Assembly (NCBI RefSeq): GCF_002631205.1
Contig: NZ_PDLO01000001.1
Span: 1,240,001-1,304,000, forward strand
Length of the DNA stretch: 64,000 bases
From: Neolewinella marina
GTDB lineage: Bacteria; Bacteroidota; Bacteroidia; Chitinophagales; Saprospiraceae
Direction: 5' to 3'
The translations under genes were made by a program, and so were the position numbers. Within the stretch, counting starts at the first letter, position 1. Every line of letters starts with the position of its first letter. The notes below the pieces were generated by a model. The model saw only the letters and a program-made list of their open reading frames with translations. It was not told the origin of the DNA and did not search any database. Below are positions 1-9,798 of the stretch, one piece after another.

Positions 1-3000
1 ATTACCTAACGGTGGTAGATGCGGTAACCGCCGCAGACCGGCTCACGCCGGTGACTGACCCCGGAGCGGGCGGTGCAGTGACTACCACCATCCTGCGGAC
101 GGCGGAAAAGGTATACGCCGACAACCCCAGCAAGTATTTCCAGCGCAGTTCCGGCTCCACCATTCAGTTTTCCCACTACGAATTGGCCGAGGGCTACGGG
201 CAGCGGGGCAACAACGACCTGCTGTCGAGCAACGGCACCACCTCCACGACGGTCAGCCTGTCGCTCCCCGAAGCCGTGGGCGGCGCTGCCCAGCTGAGCC
301 TGCGGTTCGGGCTAGCATTTGGCAATGAGCACCGTCAGCGGATCAGCGTAAATGGTCAGGTACTGGGGGAATTCACCTCCGAGGACTGGAGCGTCAACGA
401 ACTTGACTACCCCTTTACCCTCTCCGGCAAACAGGCGACATTAAAGGTTGATGGACTGGCCGGCGACCAGGACAAGGCGAACCTCGCCTTCGTGTCGGTC
501 ACCTACCCGGCGGCCGCGGTAGCCAGTAGCGGACAGCTTCCCTTCCAGCTGCCGGCGGGTGACGCCCTTACCCTGTCGTTTTCCGGGAACGTACCCACCG
601 CCGCCCGGCTGTACGACCTCACCAACGGGCGGATTTATGCCCCCGTATCCGCCGGACGCTTTAACCTGCCGGCCTCTGCTACCCGCCGGTCCTTTGTACT
701 GGCCACTACCCTGCTGGCACCTGCGGCCACCGCCCCGGTCAGTCTGTCCGATCAGTTGCCCGCCGCGGATGCCGACTACCTGATCCTGAGCAGCCGCCGC
801 CTGGCGGGTGCCGGACTCGACGCCCTGGCCAGTTACCGGAGCAGTCCGGCCGGCGGAGGTTACCGCGTCCACACCGTGTACGTGGAAGACCTATACGACG
901 GTTTTGGCTATGGACTGCGGCGCCACCCCCAGGCCATCCGGAACTACCTCGCCGCGGCCCTGCGCAAGGCTCCCAACCTGCATTACCTGTTCATCATCGG
1001 CAAGGGGCGGGAGTACACCAGTTTGCGGCGCCCCGCCGATTTAGCCGCGGCCTGGTCCACCTTCTTCGTTCCCAGTTTCGGACTGCCGGCCTCGGACAAC
1101 CTGCTCTCCGCCCGCCTGGGGGAGGTGCTGCCCCGACTCTCCACCGGCCGGCTGTCGGCCATCACCCCGGCCGAAGTAGCCCTCTACGCCACCAAGCTCC
1201 AGGACGTGGAGCGGCAGATCAGCCTGGCCAGCCAGACGGTGGACGATCTCGACTGGATGAAGCAGGCCCTCTTTCTCGGAGGAGGCTCCTCCGCCGGGGA
1301 GCAGGCCGCCATCCGCTACAACCTGGGGACCATGGAGCGCATTTTTGAATCCAGCAAATTCGGGGGCAACGTCACCAGCGTATTCCGGACCAGCAGCGAA
1401 CCCATCGAGGATGCCCGTACCGAAACCATTTTCGACCGCATTAACGCTGGCACCTCCATCATTACCTTTTACGGCCACTCCAGTACTGAAGGCTTCGACT
1501 TCAACATCGATAACCCGGACAACTACCACAACACGGGCAAGTACCCGTTCATGATGAGCCTCGGCTGCTACAGCGGTGATGCCTTCACCGCCGGCCGCAG
1601 CATCAGCGAACGCTTCATCTTTTTGCCTGACGGGGGAGCCATCACCTTCGCGGCCTCTAAGGGGCTGGGGTACATCAGCGCCCTGGGCACCTATGCCCGC
1701 AGCGTTTTCCGGCACCTGGGCAACGACTACTACGGTGAAGGCGTGGGGGATGCCCTCCGGGCCGGCATTGCCGACTACGCCGCGACCAACAACTTTACCC
1801 TGGGCATCCTGCTCGAGCAATTCTCCCTCAGCGGCGATCCCGCCTTCCGCTTTCACCCCCGGCCCGGACCGGACCTGGTGGTCGACCCCGCCTCCGTAAA
1901 GTTCACCCCCGCCGTGATTCCCGCCCAGGACTCCTCCTTCACGGTTAGCCTGCGCGTGATGAACCTGGGTACCCGTGCAGAGTCTCTGCCCGACAGTATC
2001 ACCCTTAAGTTCCAGCAGGAGCTGCCCCGGGGCGGTGTACGGGAACTGTCCCGGCATACCGTTGCCCTGCCTTACTACGACAACCTCGTCAGCCTCGAAT
2101 TGCCCAACATTGGCCTGGAGGCCGTTGGCCTGAACCGACTGCTGGTGACCGTCGACGCGGACGGTACTGTGGACGAATTGCCCGCCCCCGCCGCCGAGAC
2201 CAACAATGAACTGGTGATCGGCGGCCGCCCCGGTGTGCCATTTACCGTAGTGGCCAACACCGCCAAGGTGGCCTACCCTCCACAATATGCGGTCGTGGGC
2301 GCGGGGCTGCAGCTGATTGCCGGTTCCTCCGATCCGCTTGCTCCCGAACGTCAGTACCGGGTGCAGGTGGCGCGAGAATCAGAATTCCGCCAGCCGCTTC
2401 TCGACGAAGAAATTACCGCCGCGGGTGGCGTAATTCGCTATACCCCTACCGTACCCCTGACCGACAGTACCACTTACTACTGGCGCATAAGCCCTGACAG
2501 TTCCCAAACCGTTGACGCTGGCTATGTGTGGAGTGAGAGCAGCTTCACCTACCTAAAGGACCAGGCACCGGAGCAGGTGGGTTACGCCATCGCCGACCCC
2601 GGCCAGTTCGTAAAGGGCACAGCCGATAATATCGAGTTAAGCGCACAATCAAATAACTGGAGCTATACCAGAACTACTACGGACGTAGAGATTTTCAATG
2701 GGATCTATCAGAGTCGTGAAATGCCCCGTTTTGTCTGGAATGGACAACGGTTCAATTCCCCCCACCCCTGGAAAATCAAAGTTGGTCTACAAGTTATAGT
2801 AGTGGATAGTATCAATAATATGAGGTGGTACTCTGCTGGGGATGGCTCTTACAATACTCCTCTTGGTTGGGCTGATCCCTGGAGCTTCGACACCCGCACC
2901 GCCGCCGGCCGCCACGGCTTGATCCGCTTCCTGGACGAGTTTGTCCAGAAGGGGCAGTACGTATTCGTATATAGTGTACAGCGGGGCAGCGACCTGGAGT

Positions 3001-4598
3001 ACCACAACGAAGACTGGCAGACCGACTCCACCGCGGTGGGCCGCACCATCTATGGCATGCTGGAGGCCGAAGGCGCCGAGCAAATCCGGCTGCTTGAAAG
3101 CCTGGGGTCCGTCCCCTATACCTTTGGCTACCAAAAGGGCCTGGGGCCCCTGGCCGAGGCCATCGCATCTACCCAGGATGCCCAGACCTACGTCCTCATC
3201 CCCATCCAGGAGAACTGGCAGCGGGGCAACTACACTACTCCGCCCATTGGTCCCGCCCTGGATTGGTACGACCTGACCATCCGCTTCAGCGACGCGGCCA
3301 TCGGCACCGCCGACAGCTGCTATTTCCAGTTGCTGGGCGAGACGGCCGACGGCGACCGGCGGGTGCTGGAGGAATACCCTCTCGACATTCGTTCCCAGCG
3401 CTCCTTCAGCCTGGACCTGAGGAAATACGACGCAGCCACCTATCCCTACCTCCTGCCTGCCTTCCAGCTGTACGACGAAACCGACCGTACGGTAGCGACC
3501 ATCAGGGAAATTTACGCCAACTACCGCCGCCCCGGCGACGTGGCCGTCAGTCCCGCCATTGCCTACTCCGTCCCCGAACGGCTGGACCAGGGGCAGGCCG
3601 GCCACATCGAGGTCGGGTATGAAAACCTGTCGCCCATCCCCATGGACAGTTTGCTGGTCGAGCTCACCGTCTTCGACGAAAGCAACAGCGTGACCACCCT
3701 GCGCCAGCGGCAGCCCCCCCTTGCCGGGAAGGCATCCGACAAGGTATCTTTCACCTTGCCCACCCAGGACATCACCTCCGGCCTCCGCGTCCAGCTCCGG
3801 CTCAACCCCGAGGGCGACCAGCCTGAAGACGTACTGTTCAACAACCTGCTGACCACCGACCTGGGCGTGGAAGTGGATTACGTGGCTCCGGACCTCAAGG
3901 TCTACTACGACGGCCGCACGATCCGGGACGGCGAGCTCATCAGCGCCAAGCCGGAGATCCTCATCCAGTTGCGGGATGAAAACCCCTTCCGCCGCCTCGA
4001 CGACTCCAGCGCCTACACCATCCGCCTGTCTCATCCGGACGGCACCAACGAGACGATTCGCCTGTCCGACGACCGCGTCGACTTCGTCCCCGCCCCCGCC
4101 GATGGCGAAAACCTGGCCGAAGTGTACTTCCGCCCCGAACTGCTCGCGGACGGCGTCTATACCCTGGCGGTACAGGCCAGTGACCGGGCCCGGAACCGCG
4201 CGGGTGCCCTCGATTACCAGCAGACCTTTGAAGTGGTGAACCAGCAGCTCATCACTAACGTGCTGACCTACCCTAACCCCTTCACCACCCAGACCCGCTT
4301 CGTCTACACCCTCACCGGCAGCACCCCCCCGGCGGTCTTCCGCGTGCAGATCATGACGGTCTCCGGCCGGGTCGTCCGCGACATCGATCTTCTGGCGCAT
4401 GAGGACATCCGGGTGGGCACCCACCGTACCGACTTCACTTGGGACGGCACCGACGAGTACGGGGACCTGCTCGCCAATGGCGTATATCTCTACCGCGTCA
4501 TCACCTCCGACGAAAGCGGAGAGCGCCTGGAAGCCTACGACAACGGCACCGACCAGTTCTTCACCAACGGCCTGGGCAAGGTGGTCATTCTGCGGTAG
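1..4598 (+). CDS. C25 (gingipain-type) cysteine peptidase with T9SS sorting tail, PorU2-like, 5' partial
   Basis: The frame is open to the left edge (first full codon at 3). The GTG at 12 is probably internal, so the true start and signal peptide lie outside the window; numbering here is from that GTG. A beta-rich N-terminal region (about 25-165) precedes a C25 peptidase domain (about 250-620). The likely catalytic dyad is His489 in the YGHSS motif and Cys519 in LGCYSGD. A CARDB-like domain follows (about 620-745), then a long beta-sandwich region. The C-terminus has a FlgD-like/type A sorting fold with YPNPF, WDGTDEYG and NGVYLYR, typical of T9SS cargo. Family members include gingipains and the sortase PorU; the size and CARDB domain resemble proteins called PorU2. 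The role is inferred: secreted peptidase or T9SS accessory sortase. Its 3' end overlaps the convergent sulfatase by 14 bp. Confidence 0.85.
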   Translation, partial: YLTVVDAVTAADRLTPVTDPGAGGAVTTTILRTAEKVYADNPSKYFQRSSGSTIQFSHYELAEGYGQRGNNDLLSSNGTTSTTVSLSLPEAVGGAAQLSLRFGLAFGNEHRQRISVNGQVLGEFTSEDWSVNELDYPFTLSGKQATLKVDGLAGDQDKANLAFVSVTYPAAAVASSGQLPFQLPAGDALTLSFSGNVPTAARLYDLTNGRIYAPVSAGRFNLPASATRRSFVLATTLLAPAATAPVSLSDQLPAADADYLILSSRRLAGAGLDALASYRSSPAGGGYRVHTVYVEDLYDGFGYGLRRHPQAIRNYLAAALRKAPNLHYLFIIGKGREYTSLRRPADLAAAWSTFFVPSFGLPASDNLLSARLGEVLPRLSTGRLSAITPAEVALYATKLQDVERQISLASQTVDDLDWMKQALFLGGGSSAGEQAAIRYNLGTMERIFESSKFGGNVTSVFRTSSEPIEDARTETIFDRINAGTSIITFYGHSSTEGFDFNIDNPDNYHNTGKYPFMMSLGCYSGDAFTAGRSISERFIFLPDGGAITFAASKGLGYISALGTYARSVFRHLGNDYYGEGVGDALRAGIADYAATNNFTLGILLEQFSLSGDPAFRFHPRPGPDLVVDPASVKFTPAVIPAQDSSFTVSLRVMNLGTRAESLPDSITLKFQQELPRGGVRELSRHTVALPYYDNLVSLELPNIGLEAVGLNRLLVTVDADGTVDELPAPAAETNNELVIGGRPGVPFTVVANTAKVAYPPQYAVVGAGLQLIAGSSDPLAPERQYRVQVARESEFRQPLLDEEITAAGGVIRYTPTVPLTDSTTYYWRISPDSSQTVDAGYVWSESSFTYLKDQAPEQVGYAIADPGQFVKGTADNIELSAQSNNWSYTRTTTDVEIFNGIYQSREMPRFVWNGQRFNSPHPWKIKVGLQVIVVDSINNMRWYSAGDGSYNTPLGWADPWSFDTRTAAGRHGLIRFLDEFVQKGQYVFVYSVQRGSDLEYHNEDWQTDSTAVGRTIYGMLEAEGAEQIRLLESLGSVPYTFGYQKGLGPLAEAIASTQDAQTYVLIPIQENWQRGNYTTPPIGPALDWYDLTIRFSDAAIGTADSCYFQLLGETADGDRRVLEEYPLDIRSQRSFSLDLRKYDAATYPYLLPAFQLYDETDRTVATIREIYANYRRPGDVAVSPAIAYSVPERLDQGQAGHIEVGYENLSPIPMDSLLVELTVFDESNSVTTLRQRQPPLAGKASDKVSFTLPTQDITSGLRVQLRLNPEGDQPEDVLFNNLLTTDLGVEVDYVAPDLKVYYDGRTIRDGELISAKPEILIQLRDENPFRRLDDSSAYTIRLSHPDGTNETIRLSDDRVDFVPAPADGENLAEVYFRPELLADGVYTLAVQASDRARNRAGALDYQQTFEVVNQQLITNVLTYPNPFTTQTRFVYTLTGSTPPAVFRVQIMTVSGRVVRDIDLLAHEDIRVGTHRTDFTWDGTDEYGDLLANGVYLYRVITSDESGERLEAYDNGTDQFFTNGLGKVVILR

Positions 4599-6318
4599 CG
4601 TCCAGCCGGGTCAGTTCCACCGCCTTGATCCACAGTCCGGTTTCCGGGCCGGTCTGGGTGGGTGTGGCAAAGGTGATCCGGGATGCCCCAGGGGCCACCC
4701 GTAGTACACCTACCTCCCGCACGGCCCAGTCCCGGGGATACACCTCCTTGCGCGGCACCCGATCAGCTACCGGCACGACCTCCGTCCGCGCCACCGGAAG
4801 CCGGAACGCCAGGGTTTCCTCCCCGGCCCCGACATGAACGTCCAGTGGCTGCCCGGCGTCCAGGTGATAGCGCACCTTCACCCGGTACCGGCCACCTTCC
4901 CGCGACCTGACCGGCCAGTAGGCCCCGTCCACTCCGACGTCTACGAAAAAATCGTTGGCCCAGCCATTGGGGTCGCTGAATCGGGTGCGGCCGCTGGGTT
5001 CTCCCTCGTGGGCCAGCAGGCGAATGGTGCCCGGTCCCGCTTCTAGGTCGATGGGGGGTGCCACTTCCGGAACTTGCAGTCCGGCTATGAAAGTCCGGTA
5101 ACGCTGGGCCATGGCGGGACCGACGTGGCCCGACCAGTAGTAGATGTTCGACTTCTGCCCGGGGTCCGCCACCAGATCGTAGAGTTCGTGAGTCTGGCTG
5201 TCGCGGGCGATGTACAGCAGCCGCTCGCCCCGCATGCTGCCGGGGTATCCGGTGAAGGTCATTCCCTGTTGAAAGCCATACAGGAAGCGGTGCTCCAGGG
5301 TGCCGCCATTCAGCAGGGGCAGCAGGCTCACGCCGTCTAGTCCCGCGGGAACCGGTAGGTCGATCAGTTCCAGCACCGTCGGCAGCAGGTCGATGTGAGC
5401 GGTCGGAGTGCTGATGGTAGTACCGTTCGCCGGGTGGTTGCCGGGCAGCAACATGGTGAAGGGGACCCGTACTCCACCTTCATCAAGTTGTCCCTTGATG
5501 CCGCGCAGGCCCATCCGGTAGCGGTCGCCGTTCGGGCCGTTGTCCGAGGCGAAAACCACCAGAGTATTGCTCAGCCGGCCGGCCGCCTCCAGGATTTCCA
5601 GCAACTCTCCGATGCGGGCATCGATGGATTCGACCATGGCGTAGATGCCAGTGTTGTAGTCGGTCAGCCCGCGCTCCGCCACCTTCAGCCAGTAGCCATC
5701 GGCTACCTGCACCGGCGTATGCGGCGCCTGGTAGGCCAGCATACAGAAGAAGGGTGAGGTATCAGCCAACATGAAATGGGCGGCCGAATCGGTGAGCACC
5801 TGGGTGAGATCGCCACGGAAGGGGACCGCCTCATCCCTTTCGTTGCGCAGTTCTCCGGAGAAGTAATCGTTGAAATGGCCCAGGGTGAAGCCCAGGAATT
5901 CATCGAATCCCTGTCCGGCCGGGTGGTAGGGAAAGGTGGCCCCGTTGTGCCATTTGCCGAACAGCCCCGTGCGGTAACCGGCTTCCTGCAGGTGCTCGGC
6001 CAGGGTAACCACCCCGTCGTCCATGGTTTCCCGCCGTCGCGTCACGGAGATGGCGCCGGTGCGGGGGTGGTAGCGCCCACTGAGGAAGCTGGCGCGGGTG
6101 GGTGCGCAGACCGGGCTGACGTAGAAGCGCTCAAAGTGTACCCCGCGGCGCAACAGCCGGTCGAGGTTCGGTGTCCGGATGCTGTCGTTCCCGCTGCTCG
6201 ACAGGTCGCCGATGCCCTGGTCGTCCGTGAGGAGGAAGAGAACGTTCGGCGGTGCTTGCTGGGCGCGGGCGCAGGTGCCCACCAACAGGAGCAGGACGCA
6301 GAGGAACGGGAGTCGCAT
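4585..6318 (-). CDS. Secreted arylsulfatase (sulfatase family, CxPxR type)
   Basis: 577 residues with a clear signal peptide ending at about ARA-Q20. The formylglycine-type active-site motif is CAPTR with Cys71, and Asp32-Asp33 (LTDDQG) form the first metal site. GKWHNG and ASDNGPNGD are further conserved sulfatase blocks. The alkaline-phosphatase-fold domain runs to about residue 400. The last 150 residues form a beta-rich module of the type often appended to carbohydrate or lipid sulfatases. It should hydrolyse sulfate esters in the periplasm or outside the cell; the substrate cannot be read from sequence. A formylglycine-generating enzyme would be needed but is not in the window. The first ATG gives the signal peptide, so this start is well supported. 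Confidence 0.92.
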   Translation of the reverse strand: MRLPFLCVLLLLVGTCARAQQAPPNVLFLLTDDQGIGDLSSSGNDSIRTPNLDRLLRRGVHFERFYVSPVCAPTRASFLSGRYHPRTGAISVTRRRETMDDGVVTLAEHLQEAGYRTGLFGKWHNGATFPYHPAGQGFDEFLGFTLGHFNDYFSGELRNERDEAVPFRGDLTQVLTDSAAHFMLADTSPFFCMLAYQAPHTPVQVADGYWLKVAERGLTDYNTGIYAMVESIDARIGELLEILEAAGRLSNTLVVFASDNGPNGDRYRMGLRGIKGQLDEGGVRVPFTMLLPGNHPANGTTISTPTAHIDLLPTVLELIDLPVPAGLDGVSLLPLLNGGTLEHRFLYGFQQGMTFTGYPGSMRGERLLYIARDSQTHELYDLVADPGQKSNIYYWSGHVGPAMAQRYRTFIAGLQVPEVAPPIDLEAGPGTIRLLAHEGEPSGRTRFSDPNGWANDFFVDVGVDGAYWPVRSREGGRYRVKVRYHLDAGQPLDVHVGAGEETLAFRLPVARTEVVPVADRVPRKEVYPRDWAVREVGVLRVAPGASRITFATPTQTGPETGLWIKAVELTRLDATAE

Positions 6319-6426
6319 AGGGGTATATTAGGGTACGTAAGTTAACGCCCCGGTGGGGGATGCGCCGCCCCCCCGGTTGGTGTTCCCTGGCGTATATTAC
6401 CATCAGGAACATCCTTTCAACCGGCC

Positions 6427-7059
6427 ATGCAGGTTTCTCCCCTCCTTTGCTGCCTTTTGCTGGGCCTCCCCCTGTCGGGACAGTCGCTGCTCCAGCAACT
6501 CGCCGACGAGGTGTGCAACTGCATGTCGGCGGCGGAGATCGTCTATCCCCGCCTGCAGGCCGGGCGCTGCATCGAGGACGTAGCCAAGGCCCACCCCGAG
6601 CGAATCCAGGATGAACTGCAATTGTCGGTCCTGCTGGCCGCGGACCGCCGGCGGCTCGGGGAATTGCTGGTCGACCCCCTGGCGGAACACTGTACCGCCC
6701 TGCTGGCCCTCGGCGCGGAGGAAATTGACCGCCCCGGCCCGGAACTGAAGTACAGCGACTTCTCCCTGGCCCGCGCCGCCGATGCCCCCGCCGTGGGCAA
6801 GTGGCCTCCTCCGGATGTCCCGGCCACCACCCTCCGCGACGCCCCCACTTACCTCCAAACCAGCGGGGAACTACTGGAGATCGACCGCGATGTGATCCGC
6901 ATCCTGCTGGATTCCGGCCGCGTACTGACCCTCCACTACCAGCCCCGGCAGCTGCGCCGCAGTCCCCCCCGCACCGGACAGCGGCTCCAGATCACCTACA
7001 CCGAGAACTGGACGGCCGATGACCGCCGGGTGACCTACGACCTCCTGGAAATGAGATAA
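6427..7059 (+). CDS. Secreted protein of unknown function
   Basis: 210 residues with a short hydrophobic signal (MQVSPLLCCLLLGLPLSGQS). The mature part begins with a helical region containing a CNC motif at about 30-32 and two further cysteines, so disulfides are possible. The last 60 residues look like a small beta domain. I do not recognise a family; similar CNC-starting secreted proteins occur in Bacteroidota without assigned function. It is divergent from the sulfatase (108 bp between starts) and lies 73 bp upstream of mqnE. It may or may not be co-transcribed with that operon. Confidence 0.7.
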   Translation: MQVSPLLCCLLLGLPLSGQSLLQQLADEVCNCMSAAEIVYPRLQAGRCIEDVAKAHPERIQDELQLSVLLAADRRRLGELLVDPLAEHCTALLALGAEEIDRPGPELKYSDFSLARAADAPAVGKWPPPDVPATTLRDAPTYLQTSGELLEIDRDVIRILLDSGRVLTLHYQPRQLRRSPPRTGQRLQITYTENWTADDRRVTYDLLEMR

Positions 7060-7132
7060 TTCCCAGATAACAGTTTCATAAAAAACTGAAAGTTGAGCCG
7101 GGTGTTGTATTGCGGATTGTAACCACGACCGT

Positions 7133-8323
7133 ATGACCGCTCCCTCCCTGGACACCCTGCTCCGCGATTCCGAATTGGCCCCGCACCTGCGCGCCGCCGC
7201 CCTGAAGGTTAAGGACGGTCAACGCATCACCCCCGAGGAAGGGCTGATGCTGTACGAAGAGGCTCCCCTGGGCTACCTCGGCGCCCTGGCCAACCACATC
7301 CGTGAGCGCAAGCACGGTGACCGCACCTACTTCAACCGCAACTTCCACGTCGAGCCCACCAACGTCTGTCTGTACACCTGCACCTTCTGCAGCTACAGCC
7401 GTCGCATCAAGAAGCGGGAGGATGGCTGGGAATATTCCCTGGAGGACATTCTGGACATCGTGCGGCAGTACGACGAACAGCCGGTAACCGAAGTGCACAT
7501 CGTCGGGGGCGTGCTGCCGCAGTACGACGTGGCCTTCTACTCCGATCTGTTCCGGCGCATCAAGGCCCACCGTCCCGACCTCCACGTGAAAGCCCTGACG
7601 CCGGTGGAGTACCACTACATCTTCAAGAAGGCCAAGATCAGCTACGAGGAGGGGATGCGGCTGATGAAAGAAGCCGGCCTGGACAGCATGCCCGGCGGCG
7701 GCGCCGAGATATTTGCCGAGGAGATCCGCGACCAGATCGCCGGCGGGAAGTGCAGCGGAGAGCAGTGGCTGCGCATCCACGAGATCTGGCACGAGTTGGG
7801 CATGCGGTCCAACGCCACCATGCTGTATGGCCACATCGAGGAGTACCGCCACCGCATCGATCACCTGGAAAAGCTGCGCGCCCTGCAGGACAAGACCGGG
7901 GGCTTCCAGACCTACATCCCCCTGAAGTTCCGCAATGCCAACAACGAACTCAGCCACCTGCCCGAAACCAGCGTGGTGGAGGACCTGCGTAACTACGCCA
8001 TCGGCCGGATCTACCTCGACAACTTCGACCACGTCAAGGCCTACTGGCCCATGATCGGCCGCACCACCGCCCAGCTGAGCCTCGCCTTCGGGGTCGACGA
8101 CCTCGACGGCACCATCGACGACACCACCCGCATCTACTCCATGGCCGGTGCCGAGGAGAAGAATCCCGCCCTGAGCACCGAAGACCTCGTAAAACTGATC
8201 CGGGCCGTAGGCCGCCAACCCATCGAACGAGATACCCTCTACGGCGTGGTGGCCGACTATACCGACGTGGAGTTCGCCGGCGACAAGGAATATCGCGGGT
8301 ACACGGCCCTGCCGGTGGTGTAG
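7133..8323 (+). CDS. mqnE: Aminofutalosine synthase MqnE (radical SAM)
   Basis: 396 residues. The radical-SAM cluster motif is CLYTCTFC (Cys79, Cys83, Cys86), followed by SYSRRIKKR, which is typical of the MqnE/MqnC group. EVHIVGGV and MPGGGAE are further conserved blocks of the family. The enzyme joins the enolpyruvyl benzoate product of MqnA to SAM to give 6-amino-6-deoxyfutalosine, the second step of the futalosine route to menaquinone. MqnE is preferred over MqnC from the N-terminal motif pattern and from linkage to mqnA two genes downstream. It heads a three-gene operon; the next start is about 63 bp after its stop. Confidence 0.93.
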   Translation: MTAPSLDTLLRDSELAPHLRAAALKVKDGQRITPEEGLMLYEEAPLGYLGALANHIRERKHGDRTYFNRNFHVEPTNVCLYTCTFCSYSRRIKKREDGWEYSLEDILDIVRQYDEQPVTEVHIVGGVLPQYDVAFYSDLFRRIKAHRPDLHVKALTPVEYHYIFKKAKISYEEGMRLMKEAGLDSMPGGGAEIFAEEIRDQIAGGKCSGEQWLRIHEIWHELGMRSNATMLYGHIEEYRHRIDHLEKLRALQDKTGGFQTYIPLKFRNANNELSHLPETSVVEDLRNYAIGRIYLDNFDHVKAYWPMIGRTTAQLSLAFGVDDLDGTIDDTTRIYSMAGAEEKNPALSTEDLVKLIRAVGRQPIERDTLYGVVADYTDVEFAGDKEYRGYTALPVV

Positions 8324-8386
8324 CTACCCTACCCTGGACCAGTCCCCCCCGGTTCCGGCCGGCATCCAAAAAAAGGCATATTGCAA

Positions 8387-9028
8387 ATGACTAATCGCAA
8401 ACTGATCTACCTCGTTCGTCACGGCGAAACCGACTATAACCTGCGCGGCATCGTGCAGGGCAGCGGCGTGGATTCCAGTCTCAACGAAACCGGGCGGCAG
8501 CAAGCCGCCCACTTCCACGAACGCTACCGCGACGAACCCTTCGAACTGGTGATCACCAGCGGCCTGAAGCGCACCTGGGAAACGGTAGCCCCCTTCATCG
8601 AGGGCGGACTGTCCTGGGAAAAGCACGAGACCATCAATGAGATGTGCTGGGGCAGCCACGAGGGCAAGCTGGGCACCCCGGAAAGCATCGCCGAGTACCA
8701 GGCGATTAAGAACGGCTGGGGCGCAGGACAACTGGACGGCCGCATCGGCGGGGGGGAAAGCGCGCGGGAGCTCGGCGACCGGCTACAGCAATTCATCCAC
8801 CACCTCGAGGAGCGCTCCGAATCCCGCATTCTGGTCTGCAGCCACGGCCGGGCCATGTGCGCCCTGGTCACCCTCATGATGGGCCGCCCCCTTGAGCGGA
8901 TGAACGAGCTGCGCCACAACAACCTGGGCCTCTGGGTCGCCGAACGGCAAGGACCCGGCCGCTACGATTTCCTCCGGCAAAACGACCGCGACCACCTGCC
9001 CGCCCCCCTCAACGTAGAAAGATGGTAG
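8387..9028 (+). CDS. Histidine phosphatase family protein (phosphoglycerate mutase-like)
   Basis: 213 residues from the ATG at 8387; an in-frame TTG two codons upstream is possible but less likely. The RHGETDYN motif carries the phosphorylated histidine. TSGLKRTWET and CSHGRAM (second catalytic His) complete the family pattern. These enzymes hydrolyse small phosphate esters in the cytoplasm; the substrate is unknown. The gene sits between mqnE and mqnA, and its last 7 bp overlap the start of mqnA, so it is translated with the menaquinone genes. None of the known futalosine-pathway steps needs this activity, so a side reaction or repair role is only a guess. Confidence 0.9.
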   Translation: MTNRKLIYLVRHGETDYNLRGIVQGSGVDSSLNETGRQQAAHFHERYRDEPFELVITSGLKRTWETVAPFIEGGLSWEKHETINEMCWGSHEGKLGTPESIAEYQAIKNGWGAGQLDGRIGGGESARELGDRLQQFIHHLEERSESRILVCSHGRAMCALVTLMMGRPLERMNELRHNNLGLWVAERQGPGRYDFLRQNDRDHLPAPLNVERW

Positions 9029-9789
9029 ACCAGACCCACCGCGTGGTGGCCGTAAGCTACCTGAACACCAAACCCCTGCTCTACGGCCTGCTGCGCAACC
9101 CGATCAGCGAGCGCCTCCAGCTCGACTTGGCCATCCCGAGCGAATGTGCCCGCCGACTGGTGGACGGTCAGGCGGATATTGCCCTGGTCCCCGTGGCCGT
9201 ACTTCCGGAGTTGCCCCACTACGAAATCATCAGCGACTACTGCATCGGAGCCAATGGTGCCGTGGCCACCGTAGGCATCTACGGAGATGTGCCCCTGGAG
9301 GAGATGACCCACCTCTACCTCGACCACCACAGCCGTACCTCGGTCATGCTGGCCCGGCTGTTGCTGGCCGAGTACTGGCAACACGAGGTCACCTTCCTCG
9401 ACGCCCGCGACGGTTACATCGACGACATAGGGGGCAGCATCGGCGGACTGGTCATCGGCGACCGCAGCATCGGGCTGGACCGGCGGTTCGCGTACATCTA
9501 CGACCTCGGTACGGCCTGGAAAGACCACACGGGACTACCCTTCGTCTTCGCGGCCTGGGTAACCACCCGTGAGTTGTCGCCGGAATTCGTGGCCGACTTC
9601 AACGCCGCCCTGCGGGAAGGCCTCGCCCACCTGCCCCAGCTGCAGTATCTGCTGCCCTCCCCCAGTCCCGACTTCAACCTGGCCCACTACTTCACCCACC
9701 ACATCGACTACGACCTGGACGGTGACAAGCGGCAGGCGCTGGACCGCTTTCTCAGCTACGTGAGTGCGGAAATGGCCATTGGCCGGTAA
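9022..9789 (+). CDS. mqnA: Chorismate dehydratase MqnA
   Basis: 255 residues of the MqnA/MqnD periplasmic-binding-protein-like fold. The N-terminus has the diagnostic VSYLNTKPL block, and later SIGGLVIGDRSI and AAWVTT are conserved. It removes water from chorismate to give 3-[(1-carboxyvinyl)oxy]benzoate, the committed first step of the futalosine menaquinone route. Its ATG overlaps the end of the phosphatase gene by 7 bp, which suggests translational coupling. Only 9 bp separate its stop from the convergent M56 peptidase gene. Confidence 0.93.
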   Translation: MVDQTHRVVAVSYLNTKPLLYGLLRNPISERLQLDLAIPSECARRLVDGQADIALVPVAVLPELPHYEIISDYCIGANGAVATVGIYGDVPLEEMTHLYLDHHSRTSVMLARLLLAEYWQHEVTFLDARDGYIDDIGGSIGGLVIGDRSIGLDRRFAYIYDLGTAWKDHTGLPFVFAAWVTTRELSPEFVADFNAALREGLAHLPQLQYLLPSPSPDFNLAHYFTHHIDYDLDGDKRQALDRFLSYVSAEMAIGR

Positions 9790-9798
9790 AGGCTGCGT

